Positions 5,095 through 6,160 of a stretch of DNA of 6,160 nucleotides are shown in pieces (within the stretch, counting starts at the first letter, position 1; each line of letters starts with the position of its first letter). The stretch is from Marinilabiliales bacterium. Lineage in GTDB: Bacteria; Bacteroidota; Bacteroidia; Bacteroidales; UBA12077. The stretch lies in contig PKTC01000467.1 of the NCBI GenBank assembly GCA_002869305.1, positions 1-6,160 of the forward strand, given 5' to 3'. The notes beneath the pieces are model-generated. The model saw only the letters and a list, made by a program, of their open reading frames with translations. It did no database searches and had not been told where the DNA came from. Both the position numbers and the translations under genes were made by a program.

Positions 5095-6160
5095 TTATTC
5101 ATATCGTAAGGATTCTGCTGGATTTAACCTTGCAGATTTCAATGTTCTGTAACTGATTGTGACAATTGCTATACTTAAGGCAATCACAAATCCAATCATA
5201 AAATCAAAAATATTCAGATTAATTTTGTAATGGTAGTTTTGTAGCCAATTTTTAGCAATAAAGTAAACGATTGGCCAGGCAATTATCGTTGAAATAGCAA
5301 CTAATACTATAATTTCTTTCGAAATGATATAAAAAATTCTTCCAACAGAAGCTCCCATTGCTTTTCGAATCCCAATTTCTTTGGTTCTTTGTTCAACAGT
5401 AAAAGAAGTCAATCCAAACAAACCTAATGAAGCAATAACTATTGCTAGTATAGTAAATACAATGGATAAAGTTGCATTTTGCCTTTCCTCTTTATATAAT
5501 CGATTTAAGGATTCATCCATATGAAAATACTGTATAGGTTCATTAGATGTGAACTTGTTCCAAGTTTGTTCTATTTCATTTATAGTCTTTTCTTGATCTT
5601 GTCCAGTAATTCTAATACTGATATAACCCCAATTAAAATCATCGGTTTTGAATCTAAATATATATGGTTCAATTCTACTATGCAACGATCTAAAGTGGAA
5701 GTCATTTACCACCCCAATTATGGGCATGTAGCCGGTTTCAGCTTCAGGATCTTGATCCGGAACAATAAACCTTGTAGTAAATGGGTCTTCTAAATTAAAA
5801 TTGACTACTGCGCTTTGGTTAATAATACATGCTTCCCGATCAGTAGCAAACTCTCTATCGAACAAACGTCCAGACACAAGCCTAATTCCATAGGTTTTAA
5901 AGTAATCGTAATCAACCCAGTTAGTTTCCAAAAGGAAGGATTCCTGATCTCTCCCTTCAATGGTATAGCCATTACCATTGTTATTATGTGCAGGTGCAGC
6001 AGTTGAGGCTGAAACACTCTCAATTCCTTTTAATTTGAGTAATTCATCTTTAAAGGGTTTTATTTTATCTCCAATAACTGCAGCTCGTGATATCACCAAT
6101 AAATTATCCTTACTAAACCCCATATCTTTGTTAAGCATATAATTTATTTGCTTAAAAATG
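5095..6160 (-). CDS. FtsX/MacB-type ABC transporter permease, C-terminal part (5' end outside window)
   Basis: The frame is open to the right edge (last upstream codons read FKQINY before MLNKDMGF), so this is the C-terminal part of a longer permease; Bacteroidota relatives are usually near 800 residues. Numbering from the Met at 6138, residues about 1-220 form the periplasmic MacB-type core domain, including VDYDYFKTYGI (75-85), LVSGRLF (87-93) and the conserved IGVVNDFHF (141-149). The FtsX domain follows: TM at about 222-245, the signature EQRTKEIGIRKAMGAS (249-264), TM at about 270-296 and TM at about 307-332. It ends with the typical ARLNPAESLRYE. With a separate ATPase it would couple ATP hydrolysis to moving a substrate or acting on envelope proteins; the substrate is unknown. 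The Met at 6138 is internal, not the real start. The family call is firm; the role is not. Confidence 0.95.
   Translation of the reverse strand, partial: IFKQINYMLNKDMGFSKDNLLVISRAAVIGDKIKPFKDELLKLKGIESVSASTAAPAHNNNGNGYTIEGRDQESFLLETNWVDYDYFKTYGIRLVSGRLFDREFATDREACIINQSAVVNFNLEDPFTTRFIVPDQDPEAETGYMPIIGVVNDFHFRSLHSRIEPYIFRFKTDDFNWGYISIRITGQDQEKTINEIEQTWNKFTSNEPIQYFHMDESLNRLYKEERQNATLSIVFTILAIVIASLGLFGLTSFTVEQRTKEIGIRKAMGASVGRIFYIISKEIIVLVAISTIIAWPIVYFIAKNWLQNYHYKINLNIFDFMIGFVIALSIAIVTISYRTLKSARLNPAESLRYE

Noticed and set aside
5521..6023. Several 60-90-residue open frames on both strands inside the permease gene
   Set aside because: They overlap a firmly identified permease reading frame and show no domain or motif of their own.

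Overview
The window is AT-rich and looks like a Bacteroidota (Bacteroidetes) chromosome. Four things point that way: short perfect matches to the Bacteroidota -7 promoter element TAnnTTTG, start codons with no clear Shine-Dalgarno sequence, a two-transmembrane sensor kinase and an FtsX/MacB-type permease of kinds common in that phylum, and a secreted protein whose C-terminus resembles a type IX secretion (Por) sorting domain. No rRNA, tRNA, CRISPR array, insertion sequence or phage gene was seen.

Layout. Positions 1-1521 (minus) hold a sensor histidine kinase that runs off the left edge a little after its G2 box. It is transcribed away from a secreted, highly charged 372-residue protein (1682-2800, plus). 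The 160-bp divergent region between them carries a -7 promoter element in each direction and a phased series of CTTTAAC-like direct repeats, laid out like an OmpR/PhoB-family operator. A bidirectional hairpin terminator (2804-2827) closes the secreted gene and faces a LysE/RhtB-type exporter (2829-3461, minus). Upstream of the exporter on the same strand is a secreted or periplasmic DUF1579-like protein (3548-4066, minus).

After a 289-bp intergenic stretch with a 9-bp perfect inverted repeat comes a plus-strand pair: an unrecognised 81-residue protein (4356-4601) and, 4 bp later, a C_GCAxxG_C_C-family putative redox protein (4606-5046). The second gene keeps one frame and all four family cysteines, but it is broken by two in-frame stops (TAA at codon 52, TAG at codon 122). 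Both stand where a glutamate codon would fit, so each can be explained by one G-to-T change. A strong bidirectional terminator (5052-5081) separates this pair from the C-terminal half of an FtsX/MacB-type ABC transporter permease (5095-6160, minus) that runs off the right edge.

Functionally, the left third reads as a two-component signalling locus with a likely envelope output. The middle is a set of small envelope and transport genes. The clearest oddity is the decayed, or conceivably misread, redox gene. I see no convincing new defence or mobile system; the best leads are the phased operator with its divergent secreted target and the doubly interrupted C_GCAxxG_C_C gene.
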